NCBI GenBank assembly: GCA_028023455.1
Contig: JAQFVV010006203.1
Location: forward strand, 6,850,821 to 6,914,820
Direction: 5' to 3'
DNA length: 64,000 nucleotides
Source of the DNA: Epiperipatus broadwayi
Taxonomy: Eukaryota > Onychophora > Udeonychophora > Euonychophora > Peripatidae
Of this stretch, positions 1 to 9,983 are shown piece by piece (within the stretch, counting starts at the first letter, position 1; every line of letters begins with the position of its first letter). The notes below the pieces were generated by a model. The model was not told the DNA's origin. It did no database searches and was given only the letters and a program-made list of their open reading frames with translations. A program made the position numbers and the translations under genes.

Positions 1-234
1 AGCATTTTACAGGTATAATATAGAATCTCCAATTTAGGACTGGTGGTGAAAACTAAAAAAAACATCTGAATAAAGCATTTGAACAATTCACTGTTAATAA
101 AATTAAGTAAAGTGAGCCTCTTGGTTTAAATCACTTTAGTTTCAACTGCACTAAGCAAAGTTTTTCTTTTTTAAATAAAATCTCTGATTTATAACATAAG
201 CATTTAAATCACAATGAATAACATTATTTCTTTT

Positions 235-420
235 TTAATGTGTGAGACAGTCAGCATTAGCAACGATCCCACAGCACCCTTTCACTTTAGAGCTGGGGAT
301 TAGATCTCTAGGGATCCTCCCATTAACTAGACCCTCCCACTCAGCAAAATTGATCAAAATAGATTTTTCTTTAAAACTACAATCTCTATGAAAATATTTA
401 GTAATTTTTATGGCTGCCAT
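235..420 (-). other. unrecognised 61-codon open frame in a complex patch
   Basis: The frame starts at ATG on the minus strand (codons for Met-Ala-Ala-Ile-Lys) and ends at TAA. The surrounding 240-640 block is clearly less A/T-rich than its flanks and has ordinary-looking codons, including an NFAEWEG run, so it may be the remnant of a mobile element or of an exon. I do not recognise the protein. There is no second conserved frame around it and no promoter-like context. It could equally be chance, because the block is short and nothing in it is catalytic or domain-like. Confidence 0.2.
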
Positions 421-1689
421 TTAATTTTCATAGCGTTTTTAAGAAAAGTTGTAGTTATTCTTATTTGTGATCAACAACTGGTGACATACTTTGTATCTGG
501 AAAGATAGCTAAGAAGCTACTCTTCTAAATAGGACTTCTTTCAGGGAGATTTAACTCCCTTAACTAGAGAATTTGGAACTAAAACGGGGAGCCAGTAACA
601 GAGTCAACTGGAGTCCTTAACTCCTTTTTGTGGACTTAGAAAGATTAATTTCAATATGTGTGTAATACTGTAGTTCCATTTCTGATTTTTTTTTTTTTTG
701 ATTGTAGATTAATTGTAATTAATAATTATTATGTTAGTTATTAATAGGTAATAATAGTGTATTTGAAAGAGAAGTTAATACTAATGTCTTTTTAGGTTAC
801 ATTCTTTTTCTTCTTTTGAATATTTATTTTAAAACTTAATATTGACTAAGGATCCAGTTCTAGTAAACTTCTGATAGCTTTTTCAAATGTACATAGTCAT
901 TTCATTTTTCAATTATGTTTATTATTTTTGGTTATGACAAATTTATCTCATCAAAATATTCTTAGTTTATTTAGAAACTTTCAGTTAGCTGGACAAAAGA
1001 AATGTTTATCTTTTCTCTAGACTTAAAAATGTGTCTGAATTAAGGAATACAGAAATATTATACGCTGTTTATGCATATTAAAACAGTACAGGTTTTTTTT
1101 CTTTCATTGTTTTTAAATAAATTATATTAAATAAAAAATAATATTATCTTTAGAAATGTTGGATTTTGTTGCAGTCGATCTATTAAACTAATTCTCAAGT
1201 GCTATATATAATCCTTGGAAAATATTTTAGGTTTCTAGCAAGTTTATGAATTGTTTTTTCCTTCTGAAATTAGTCCATAATCAATCAGGGAAATAAGTAA
1301 GTCAGAGAATAAAAAGTTACAAAGCTGCTAAAATCTTTATCAGCTATAAGCCTGGTGATACTTTCTCCTTCATTATTCCTGATTGGTGAGCAGTTGTAGA
1401 GGTCTTTGCTATTCATTGTTATTTAAAGTCTGATTTACCTCAACATTTTAGGATATTGCAAATAATTATATGCATATATATATATTGTAACCTTAACAGT
1501 CAGAGGTCACATACCAACAGCAACCCGAAGTTATACACACAGGCATCATATAGCAAAACACCCCAGAGTCTGAGCCCTCTTTTAGATAATACTCAAGCTA
1601 AATATAATTATTAAAATACAAGGTTTTTGTATAATTCAAAATATTTTATCTTATGTTCTAGGAATATTATATTTATCTTAAATATAATT

Positions 1690-1860
1690 CCTTTTGCAAG
1701 TTTAAAATATCACATTTTATGATTTAAAATATCTTAATCTCAAATATGAGTTCTTTTATAAGTTTAAAATATTTTGATTTCAGGTTTTAAGACATATTTA
1801 TCTTAAATGTCACAGTCCTTTTACAAGTTTAAGATATCTTGATCTCAGGATTCAAACCAC
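1690..1860. repeat. degenerate ~63-bp tandem repeat
   Basis: Three imperfect units are recognisable from the recurring motif CCTTTTGCAAGTTTAAAATA and its variants, starting near 1690, 1752 and 1815. Later units add a TTGATYTCAGG tail. Spacing is about 61-64 bases. The array is short and diverged and has no coding meaning. Confidence 0.5.
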
Positions 1861-2108
1861 AATAAAGTGCACTTGGAATAAAATGTTAATGGTAATAATT
1901 TAATTTCTTAACAAAAATATGGTTTATTATTTAAGCTAAACATGTCCTTCTTTTAATTTATTTTGGAATCTTAGTATTTTAAGAAAGTAGAATTGAAATT
2001 GCATAATAACAGAATACTCAAATACTTAATTAATATAATTGATGAGTTGAAGAACATTTAAATGCTTTACAATTATTAAAATATAATTATTTCACTTTTA
2101 CTGATCAG

Positions 2109-2166
2109 AAAAGATGGAAATCTTGTATTCTCTGGTGCAAATTTAGATAAGGAATATCAAAATAAT
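2109..2166 (+). CDS. weak candidate micro-exon (19 codons)
   Basis: A pyrimidine-rich stretch ending TTTTACTGATCAG is followed by an open frame reading KDGNLVFSGANLDKEYQNN and then a possible GT donor at 2167. A second possible donor (GTAAAG) lies at 2177. With the 2167 donor the exon ends on a codon boundary, which fits the phase-0 start of the exon at 6432. The residue composition looks more protein-like than its surroundings. The donor is weak, the branch region is plain and I do not recognise the peptide, so this is a suggestion only. Confidence 0.2.
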
Positions 2167-2176
2167 GTACAAGATA

Positions 2177-2684
2177 GTAAAGACATGCATTGTTTATGCT
2201 GCCAACTACACAACAAGTGCATTTGAATGATGTAAATGATATAACATTTATCTTCTAAGAATGCAGGTAAAATAATTATAAGCAAAATGATATGTGACCA
2301 TTGAAATGTATTCTTAACATAATTATTAATGCAAATCTTATTAAAGTAGATTTTTTGATTAACAGATGTGCTTATGCAATGACATTATAATGGCTACAAA
2401 ACAAAAACATATTTAATTAAAAATAAAATATTTATTTACAATATATAATAATCCATTTAATAAAAATACTTATTTACAATATTTATTATTATTTCTTTTA
2501 ATTTATTGTCTATAATTTACAGATACTATTAACTAATAATACATTGGCATACCTTGCTTAGAATTGTTTCTATAATTTTATGATGTAAGTTATATTTACT
2601 ACCCAATAGTTCTCTTATTGACCAAATACAATCTTTATTTCCAAACCCAATACCAAGAATACAAAACTATGCCTCTACCTCATT
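2177..2684. other. AT-rich non-coding stretch
   Basis: A/T-dominated sequence with short direct repeats, for example a TATTTACAATAT motif recurring around 2430-2480. No gene, RNA or element boundary is seen before the target duplication of the hAT element at 2685. Confidence 0.5.
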
Positions 2685-4204
2685 GTCTAGACCAGTGTTT
2701 CCTAACCTTTTTTGGCTCGCGTACCATTTGATAGTACATCATGCTAAATTGTACCACTTCATAAAAATGATTGTATTTTGTGAAATTTGTTATTGCGAGT
2801 GTGTTATTTTATTTGCATTATACATATTATAGGGTGACCATGTATTCACATCACATAATGAGACAAATTACATTGTAACATGCCTAAACGTCATGCTGGA
2901 TTATAAACTCACTGAAATTATAAACTCACTGTAACATATATGTATGTGTTTGTTCAAAGTATCATATTTATCTACTATTTTGTCATATTTCATTTATTAA
3001 TAAATGGTTTTAATAAAAACACAAAATTATAAAAACCCAATTAATATATTTTCTTATCATAATCAAATGTTTTTATAAAATAAATTTAATGAGATCCTTG
3101 TGCTTGTTTCGAAAACATAATTTTTTGAAATTTGGTTCAGAAGATGCAAGATATATTCTTAAGTCTACAGCTGCATTCAATCTGTTTCAATACTTTTTTT
3201 AAAAAAAAATATATGAAGAAAAAGCTCTTTCTACTAATTCCATACTAGTAAATGGTAATAATAATTTAAGAGCTTTCTCAGAAAACTGTTCATATTCTTT
3301 AATTGCTAACCAAAATTAATTAAATTGTGTCGATAATTTAATTAAATTTTCTTTCTCTTTTATTGATAATGATGTATCTTTTTCTAAATTTTCTTCATAG
3401 AAGGGATTTGAAATCCACTTATCATTTGTGTTTTCTGGTTTTGGAAAATATTCCATGAAAGACAATTTTAATCCTGTTAAATGTGCTATTATATTTTCTG
3501 TATATCTTGAGACAGACTAACCTTATTTTCAAACAAAAAAATATGTAGAGTTTCGAATTCTTCCGGTTGATTGTTTTCAATACACTGTTTCCAAAAATCT
3601 AATTTCTTAATCATACTTTCAATTTTATCATTAACATTAAAGATCGTTATCGAGTTATTCTGAAGTGTCAAATTTAAGTTCATTTATTTGCAATCAAAAT
3701 CATACAATTTCGAAGAGAGATCAAAAGGATTGTCTTAAAAAAAAACCTGTGCTTCTTGTTTAAGTTCGAATAAGCAGGTTATATAGGGATCAATGAATTT
3801 TAATAAACAAAGACATACAATCACAAACAATAACCTGTCACTTGTAAGCCATGCGGTGAAGTGAATGAGAGTGCAGCACTATCACAACAGTGGCGGCAAC
3901 ATCTCAAGTTACTGGTGGCTAACGGCTAAATTTAAAAGTGCACTCCAAAAAAAAAAAAAAAAACGATATTAATTGTTGGATTTTCGATCATCGACTGTAC
4001 ATATTAACAACTTTACTGTACAATATTATTCATTAAAATAATTTTTATGAATTATAGGAAAAAACGTTTCTATATATTTTTATGATTTAATTTTTTTTAT
4101 TTTTTATGTCCACCATTATTGATTATTTTTCGTGTACCACCAACCAGCAACTCGCGTACCACCAGTGGTACGCGTATCACAGGTTGGGAAATGCTGGTCT
4201 AGAC
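2685..4204. mobile_element. decayed hAT-superfamily DNA transposon with 8-bp TSD
   Basis: The element body is 2693-4196. It is flanked on both sides by the identical 8-mer GTCTAGAC (2685-2692 and 4197-4204), the target duplication length of hAT elements. The left end begins CAGTGTTTCCTAACCTTTT. The right end, read inward on the minus strand, begins CAGCATTTCCCAACCTGTG. Both resemble the CAGnG...CAACCTT ends typical of hAT elements, and both continue into a CGCGTACC motif. Inside, on the minus strand, lies a transposase C-terminal remnant (3060-3690). At about 1.5 kb the element is shorter than autonomous hATs, so most of the transposase is missing. It is dead, but its insertion boundaries are intact. 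Confidence 0.85.
3060..3690 (-). pseudogene. hAT transposase C-terminal remnant
   Basis: Read on the minus strand, the frame opens at about 3683 with a segment containing NLTLQ and a KKLDFWKQCIE run. It continues past a stop with LSFMEYFPKPEN, WISNPFYEEN and then KALKLLLPF...ELVERAFS. This order (LNLKLQ-like segment, W-x-x-NPF, then a hydrophobic block with E-x-x-FS) matches the C-terminal dimerisation region of hAT transposases of the ZBED/SCAND3-like group. Several stops and a poly-A slip near 3200 break the frame. No N-terminal BED finger or first catalytic aspartate is visible. It is a non-functional fragment inside the element at 2685-4204. Confidence 0.75.
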
Positions 4205-6431
4205 TACTAGTAGTTATTATATACACTTTAATCAAAAATAGTATTAAAAAAAAATCAGTGTTGAGATGCTTAATAAATATTAATACAATAGCAGCAAATG
4301 TTATGCAATATAAAAATACTTATAACATGAACAATGCCTATGTGGGGGCAAGGAAATAATGATGATCGATACTCATAATATATTTGAAGTTAAAAAAATT
4401 GTAGCGGAGCTAATAATAAATTGTAATGCTGAGCATGCCTGTGAATGTACTCCAAAATATACTCTAATATTGAAATTATAGGCATAGTGGACAAGGAAAT
4501 ATGAGCTAGCAAAAAATACAATCGAGTACCCAGTCCTATGTGCAGGCAGTGCCATTGAATGAACAAACTGCACTCTTATGGAAGGGACTAAATACATCTA
4601 AAAGTAATAGAACATCCATTTAAAATTGCTCCTAAAATACTAATAATAATAAAAGGTGTGGAGTGCATTCACACACGAAAGGCACAATTCTGTCACTTGG
4701 TTTAAGATTATATGAATTTCGACAAAACCTATTATTGTATAACAATGACAACACTATATATAAACTATTTGAAATTCTCATACACAAAATACTTTCATTC
4801 ATAAAATATTTTTTATAATACACAAAAAAGTCTGTTATACATTGGGTACAATCATTTATAATTCTAAACTCATTCAGAAAAACTTGAATAATAAAACCAA
4901 TGCATAAAATAAAGCCTACTGTATATCTTAATCATTCCATTTCTGGAATATTCATATAAACATATAACGAATAGTAATCATAATATGATACCTATAAGCT
5001 ATGGCTATAATAATTCTAAAATATAAAAATACATATACACATGATAACTAATTTCTTTCAAGGCACATTTTTTTAATAACAAAAATCAAGGAAGCAACAC
5101 ACAGAATGATAATTCTTTATCTAAAATTGCTCTTTATGAAGTTTTATTGTTACAAGTCGACTACAGTAAATTTAAATTATATTTATTCCTTTTTAAATAT
5201 AATAATATAGTTGAGCTAATTGGCAATGTAAAAGCAAAATATTTAATAAATAGATGAGTATTAAACTTGAGATGAATAGTTAGTTATTTTATTTGTTTTA
5301 ATACAAAACAATCTTGATATAGTCTTTTCATTATGATAATTAAAAATGTGTTTTTTGTAAATTTGTGTTTTATTATAATTTTATAAGATAATTGTCAATG
5401 CTTTTTTTTTATAAGTTTAATAATTTTTTAGAAATTTATTGTTCTATGTCTGAGCTTGACATAAGTGGATTGATTGTTTTAATAGTAAATAATTAGTATT
5501 AATAACAAAAATTAGTTAAAATATGCCGGAGATAATCTTATAGTAAAGTTCAGAATTTAATGTTATAATATAACAATGAAACAATATACTTTTCCTTATG
5601 TGACTTTTCTTTTAGCTTTAAAAAATATTATTTGATAAATCAGTTGAATCTATGCTTTTAGGGGAAACTGCATGGATAACTTGCTTGTTCTTTATTATGA
5701 AAATGATAAAAACATAAAACCTACTTTAACATTTATTTAAAATAAATAGTCAAATAAGAACCAAACAATTTACTTCAAAATCTAAAATAAAATTTAAATT
5801 TAAAATAAATGTTAAATGAATTGAAGTGTGAAGTGTTTAAAATGTTAAGTTTCTATTTTTATAGTGTTTTCTTTTCTCTCCCTTCTTCCATACACCCAGA
5901 TCAGTACTGCATTTCTTTTTTATTAACCAATGATTTACAAGTCTGCATTATAATATTTAAATTAATATTCATTATTGACTTCTAATTATCAGACTTAGAC
6001 CTTACATTTTATATCCAATTTAGTCATGTATTTAGAATAATACTTTTGCAACAATATTTTTTAAAATATTGTGGTGAATATGAAAAATATATAAAATAAT
6101 AGTATATTATACTTTTTAAGAAAGATTATACAATATTTTAGTACTAGTGACTTGAACAAACAGGTAAAAGAATGAAATAGTAGTTACTTATGTACTCAAA
6201 TGCACACATACTTTTTTAGGTTTTTACACAAGGGTTTGCATAAATAAATGAAATTACTTACTGCATCATTTAAAAATAGGGTCTTTTTTTTTTTTTAAAA
6301 AAAAGTTTATTTAGACAGTTTTTTTTTTTTTTGATATTAGCAAAGGAATAATAGTAGTATAAGTTATGTTTAAAAATGTTTTAAATAATGATTATATAAT
6401 AATTAATGTTTTAATTTTTTTTTCCCCACAG
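4205..6431. other. non-coding stretch, probable intron
   Basis: Mostly A/T-rich. A slightly more complex patch at 4370-4700 contains short inverted segments (TGAATGTACTCC near 4440 and GGAGTGCATTCACA near 4660) that may be the worn ends of a small element. I found no frame with family features. Poly-T runs at 6280-6330 and the polypyrimidine tract at 6410-6427 lead into the exon acceptor at 6430-6431. Confidence 0.5.
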
Positions 6432-6807
6432 CATTTAGATAAATCTGACAAAAGTATATTAGGAAAGCAATCTAATAGTCCAAAATCATCTTCAGGAATT
6501 CGGAGTACCAATCCTGGAAAAAAGGATTCTCCATTGTGTTGGCAAAATCATAGTGCCCAGCGGAAATCTGATTGTTCGGATTTGTCCATATCACCCATTG
6601 ACAGTGAACAGCTGTCTTCATCAACCACAAGTGCTCTAGAACGAACTAGTGATATAGAACATCAAGACATTGTTGAAGAATTCCAACAGTTTTCTAATTA
6701 TAAGATTTCTCTTCCGAACTCAAATCACGGCTGTGAATATGAATTAGATTCAAATTGTCCAGATGAAATAAAAAATTGGCAGAAGAAAAAGACTTCACCT
6801 GAGAATG
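6432..6807 (+). CDS. internal exon of an unidentified protein-coding gene
   Basis: A long pyrimidine tract ending TTTTTTTTCCCCACAG gives a strong 3' splice site. The exon opens in phase 0 with CAT-TTA-GAT-AAA and closes at GAGAATG followed by GTAAGT, a consensus 5' splice site. It spans 376 bases: 125 codons plus one base. The frame is open throughout and upstream through the polypyrimidine tract. The encoded segment is hydrophilic and rich in Ser, Lys, Asp and Asn. It has SSSGIRSTNPGKK near the start, SDLSISPIDSEQLSSS in the middle and an acidic DIVEEFQQF stretch, and ends in KKKTSPEN. There is no signal peptide, membrane segment, zinc-binding pattern or recognised domain, so it is probably a disordered linker of a larger protein. 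I do not recognise the family. The rest of the gene is missing or separated by long introns. The best downstream partner in the window is the candidate exon at 55012. Confidence 0.75.
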
Positions 6808-7422
6808 GTAAGTTTTATATATATATAAATTTGATTTGTATAAAATAGTTTTTTTAAAAAAATACATATATATATATTTGTTAGTATTCAAATCTCTTTC
6901 AATTTAATTACATTAAGTTCAGTATAGACAATATACTTATATTTAAATAATACATTAGAATGATATATATATAAGAGAATATGGATTGCATTTAATTATA
7001 CCTAATAGAGTTATATATATATAGGAGCATATGTATTGCATTTAATTATGCCAAAGAGCATAAAGCTAAACGTTTTAAATTAAATCTGAATAATTAGTTT
7101 ATTTGAGATTTTTTTAAGTGCTTTCTATGACATATTTTATTGTTATATAGGAGTAAATGTAAAAATCAATCAAAGTCTCACTTGTTAGTATTCTATTTAA
7201 TCATCAATAGATCAGATCAGATCAGGATTGTTGTAGATAATTATTTTTTCAAGTTAATAGCAGTTAACCTAAAATTACAAACTTTTTGCTTTTATATGTT
7301 ATATACCATAGAGAATTTATGTATATTTAATTTTTTCATAAATGAATGTTCTATGAAAATTTTATTAGTATGTACTTTTGCTACATTATCTTGGCTGAAT
7401 ATAACTTCAATAATTTTTCTAT
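6808..7422. other. intronic AT-rich sequence
   Basis: Begins with the 5' splice site GTAAGT. Contains (TA)n runs at 6820-6880 and a short imperfect direct repeat around 6970-7050 built on TATATATATAGGAGCATATG-like units. No second exon is seen. The frame that runs across 7140-7697 crosses the boundary of the transposable element at 7432 and is not considered a gene. Confidence 0.5.
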
Positions 7423-7619
7423 TGTCATTTGGGTTGTTTTCTTATCCCTGGTGTTCGCCTCAAGATGTCGCTATTTCTAGGTCAATTCCTAGAAATATAC
7501 TGTTTCACCGGCCTTCACCCAACAAAAGAGGAATTTTTCTACATTATAAACGCAGAAAAGTCCTCACGTTATGTTGGACGGAGGACGCGGCGACAGAAGC
7601 CAAAACAAAGAGACTTCTT

Positions 7620-7715
7620 TCTATGATAAAACACAGAAAGAGTTCCCGCCGGCTGCCGGTTAAGGCTTCTATGATAAAACACAGAAAGAGTTCCTGACGG
7701 CTGACGGTTAAGGCT
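7620..7715. repeat. 48-bp tandem duplication
   Basis: Two units start at 7620 and 7668. Each opens TCTATGATAAAACACAGAAA, continues GAGTTCC, then a GGCTGCCGGTTAAGGCT-like tail, with a few differences (CGCC against TGAC). It lies in the GC-richer left part of the element at 7432-9328. A third, decayed partial unit (CTATGCTAAAAGCAAAGAGA) follows at about 7722. Confidence 0.75.
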
Positions 7716-8080
7716 TTTTTCTATGCTAAAAGCAAAGAGAAAGAAATGCCTTGATTGGCTGCCATAGTAGTTGATTTTGTTCATCATTTTCTCGTAATAG
7801 TAGAATATCTATTTTCTCTGTAGTTTCGTGTGAGAGTGTGTGTGTTTGAAGCAGTCGTAGTTTTTTAAAATTTGATAAGACGTCTATTTTTTTTAACGTG
7901 TTGTAACTTACTTTACTGTTGTAAGTTTAGTAATAATGTCCTGAAGATTTCATTACGAAGGGGTAACCCTCAAAAATTGCTTTTAAAGGTGCGGAAAGGA
8001 CAAAAATTGAAGGATCACGCGAAAAGTACAGTTTTCGCGAGAATTCGTCCGTGACCAGTTACTTTTGCTATATATATACG

Positions 8081-8578
8081 CACAAATAAAAACAACCCAG
8101 TGTCTAATTATTAGTAATTACTTGTCCAAAAAAGAAAATTAGTCGGATATTTTTTTTTTTTTGTTACATTTATTATTTCAAAATAAGATTAGTTTTTATA
8201 TCTACACACTAACAAAAACAACCCAGTTCCTGAATAATTACTGTCTTTTAAAAAAAAAAAAAAGCAAATTCAACGGGGTTTGATTTTTTCAATGGAGTAT
8301 TTGAATTACGGTTTGTTTGTTTTTATATATACACAAGATTTACCAAAAAAAAAAAAGAAACCCACTTTCTGATTAATTACTGTCAAAAGAAACGCAAATT
8401 AGTCGGCTATCATTTTTAAATTTAGTATTTCAATAACAGTACCCTTTTTATATAGACAGACTTAACAAAAACAACCCGCTTTCTGATTCATTACTGCCCC
8501 CTCCCCCCCAAAAAAGAAAACGGAAATTAGTTGGGTATCATTTTTCAATTGAGTCTTTCAGTGACGGTCCTTACTAAT
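8081..8578. repeat. ~120-bp tandem array, four degenerate units
   Basis: Each unit carries an ACAAAAACAACCC motif, then CTGATTAATTACTG-like sequence, a purine-rich AAAAGAAACGCAAATTAGTC motif, and TTTTTCAATTTAGTATTTCA. Unit starts are near 8081, 8205, 8330 and 8458. The units have accumulated many differences and homopolymer slippage. The array sits wholly inside the element at 7432-9328. Confidence 0.7.
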
Positions 8579-8640
8579 AGTAGTCAGGTATCAATTCTAA
8601 ATTGTAGTATATAAATTACATTACTTTTGATAGATTTAGA

Positions 8641-9145
8641 ATTACGTCTTGCTTTTTTAATAAAATGATTGATTTACTCTTGACCAAAAATACTGTAACT
8701 TTAAAAAAAGACACACATAAAGTCCAATAAAAAAATGAGAATAAGCCCCGTAACTTTAAAGACACACACACACACAAAACAATCTAAGATTAATAAACAT
8801 TGACTTATTACGTCTTGCTTTTGAATCAAATTATTGATTTACTCTTGCAAAAAAAATACCGTAACTTTAAAAAGACACACATAAAGTCCAAAAAAAAAAA
8901 ATTAGAAAAAGCCCCGTAACTTTAAAGACACACACACAAACTCAAAAACAAGATAAGATTAATAAACATTTACTTATTACGTCTTGCTTTTGAATAGAAT
9001 TATTGATTTACTCTTGCAAAAAAAAAAGTCCGTAACTTTAAAAAGACACATGTAAAGTCAAAAAAAAAAAAAATTAGAAAAACACCGTAATTTAAAAGAC
9101 ACGCACACAAACTCAAAATCAAGATAAGATTAATAAATATTTACA
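8641..9145. repeat. ~168-bp tandem array, three units
   Basis: Units start at 8641, 8807 and 8976 with ATTACGTCTTGCTTTT. Each contains GATTTACTCTTG, CCGTAACTTTAAA twice (a sub-repeat), a (CA)n tract and AAGATTAATAAACATT. Unit lengths are about 166, 169 and 169 bases. Units 2 and 3 are the most alike, suggesting recent duplication. No coding frame persists through the array. Confidence 0.85.
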
Positions 9146-9337
9146 TAAATGAAAAAACTAACATCATATAATAGTATTAGTTAGTAGAATATTTTATTAC
9201 AAATCTAAGAAATCAGATCTTTTTAGATCAAATCGATCATTTAGGTCCGGCCCGGAATCATTATATGTATATGTTTTTGATTAGCATCAACGTCATCCTG
9301 TGGCGAACACCAGGGATGAGAAAACAACTGTCATTTG

Positions 9338-9983
9338 TTTCAAAAATAAATATATTGCTTTTGGGCGACACTCATAAATCATTAAATAATTATCACTGTT
9401 TACATTGAATCATTAAATAATTACCACTGTTTACATAGTATACGAATAAACACAATTTATCTTGTTTTTTTAACATTTTAATTTTTTCCTTAAATGAGTG
9501 CATTGCAGAAATTACAGACTTTGTATATAATTTTATTATGTCATAATGGCTGATGTAAAACTCCAGGATATTAGAAATTTTGAAATTTCAGAATAATGAT
9601 ATTCTAGTGTACTAATTTTGGAAGCAAAGTGAAACAATTGATGTCATTATTATTCAAGATGATAAAAATGATATATACCCAAAAACTAATAGTAACAGAA
9701 AATTATTAAAATTTTTAGATAAGAACAATTTAGTGACTATTATTTATTGATTACTGATTGTTATTTGCAGAAATATATAAAAAGATTTTGCATATGTTAT
9801 TTACAAAATTTATATTATATGCATAGCTCATGTATAATTTCTTTGTAAAATGATAACTCATATTAAATAAAATAAGGTATTTTTTGATTATAAATCTTTT
9901 ATATTTGTGTTCCATAATATAATCTTACATAAAAGAATGTAAATGAAAAAATCTTTGATGTATGTTTTATGCAAATTTTATAT
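9338..9983. other. AT-rich spacer with a 32-bp duplication
   Basis: Immediately right of the TIR element, AATCATTAAATAATTAYCAC followed by TGTTTACAT occurs twice in tandem at about 9377-9438. The remainder is A/T-rich sequence without a recognisable gene. The poly-T run that begins at 9984 marks the reverse complement of a LINE poly-A tail. Confidence 0.5.

Larger units (their letters stand above)
1..2092. other. AT-rich non-coding stretch
   Basis: No convincing gene is visible. A more complex patch at about 240-640 holds the small reading frame listed separately. A short degenerate tandem array lies at 1690-1860. The rest is low-complexity A/T sequence with (TA)n runs, for example near 1470-1485. 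A patch at 1500-1590 has more G and C than its surroundings but no open frame or RNA fold that I recognise. Confidence 0.6.
7423..9337. mobile_element. 1.9-kb TIR element with 9-bp TSD and internal tandem arrays
   Basis: The body is 7432-9328, flanked by the identical 9-mer TGTCATTTG at 7423-7431 and 9329-9337. The ends are inverted repeats of about 39-41 bases: GGTTGTTTTCTTATCCCTGG then TGTTCGCC on the left, and the same with CTCATCC on the right. A diverged extension (CAAGATGTCG against CAGGATGACG) follows. The interior has no transposase. It holds a GC-richer left segment (7440-8060) with a 48-bp tandem duplication, then four ~120-bp units and three ~168-bp units. A 9-bp duplication with TIRs is compatible with Mutator-like or Merlin-type transposition; the superfamily is not settled. 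It is a non-autonomous element. Confidence 0.85.

Noticed and set aside
7140-7697. 185-codon open frame across 7140-7697
   Set aside because: It starts outside and ends inside the TIR element at 7432, has no family features, and its C-terminal part is the 48-bp tandem repeat translated twice.
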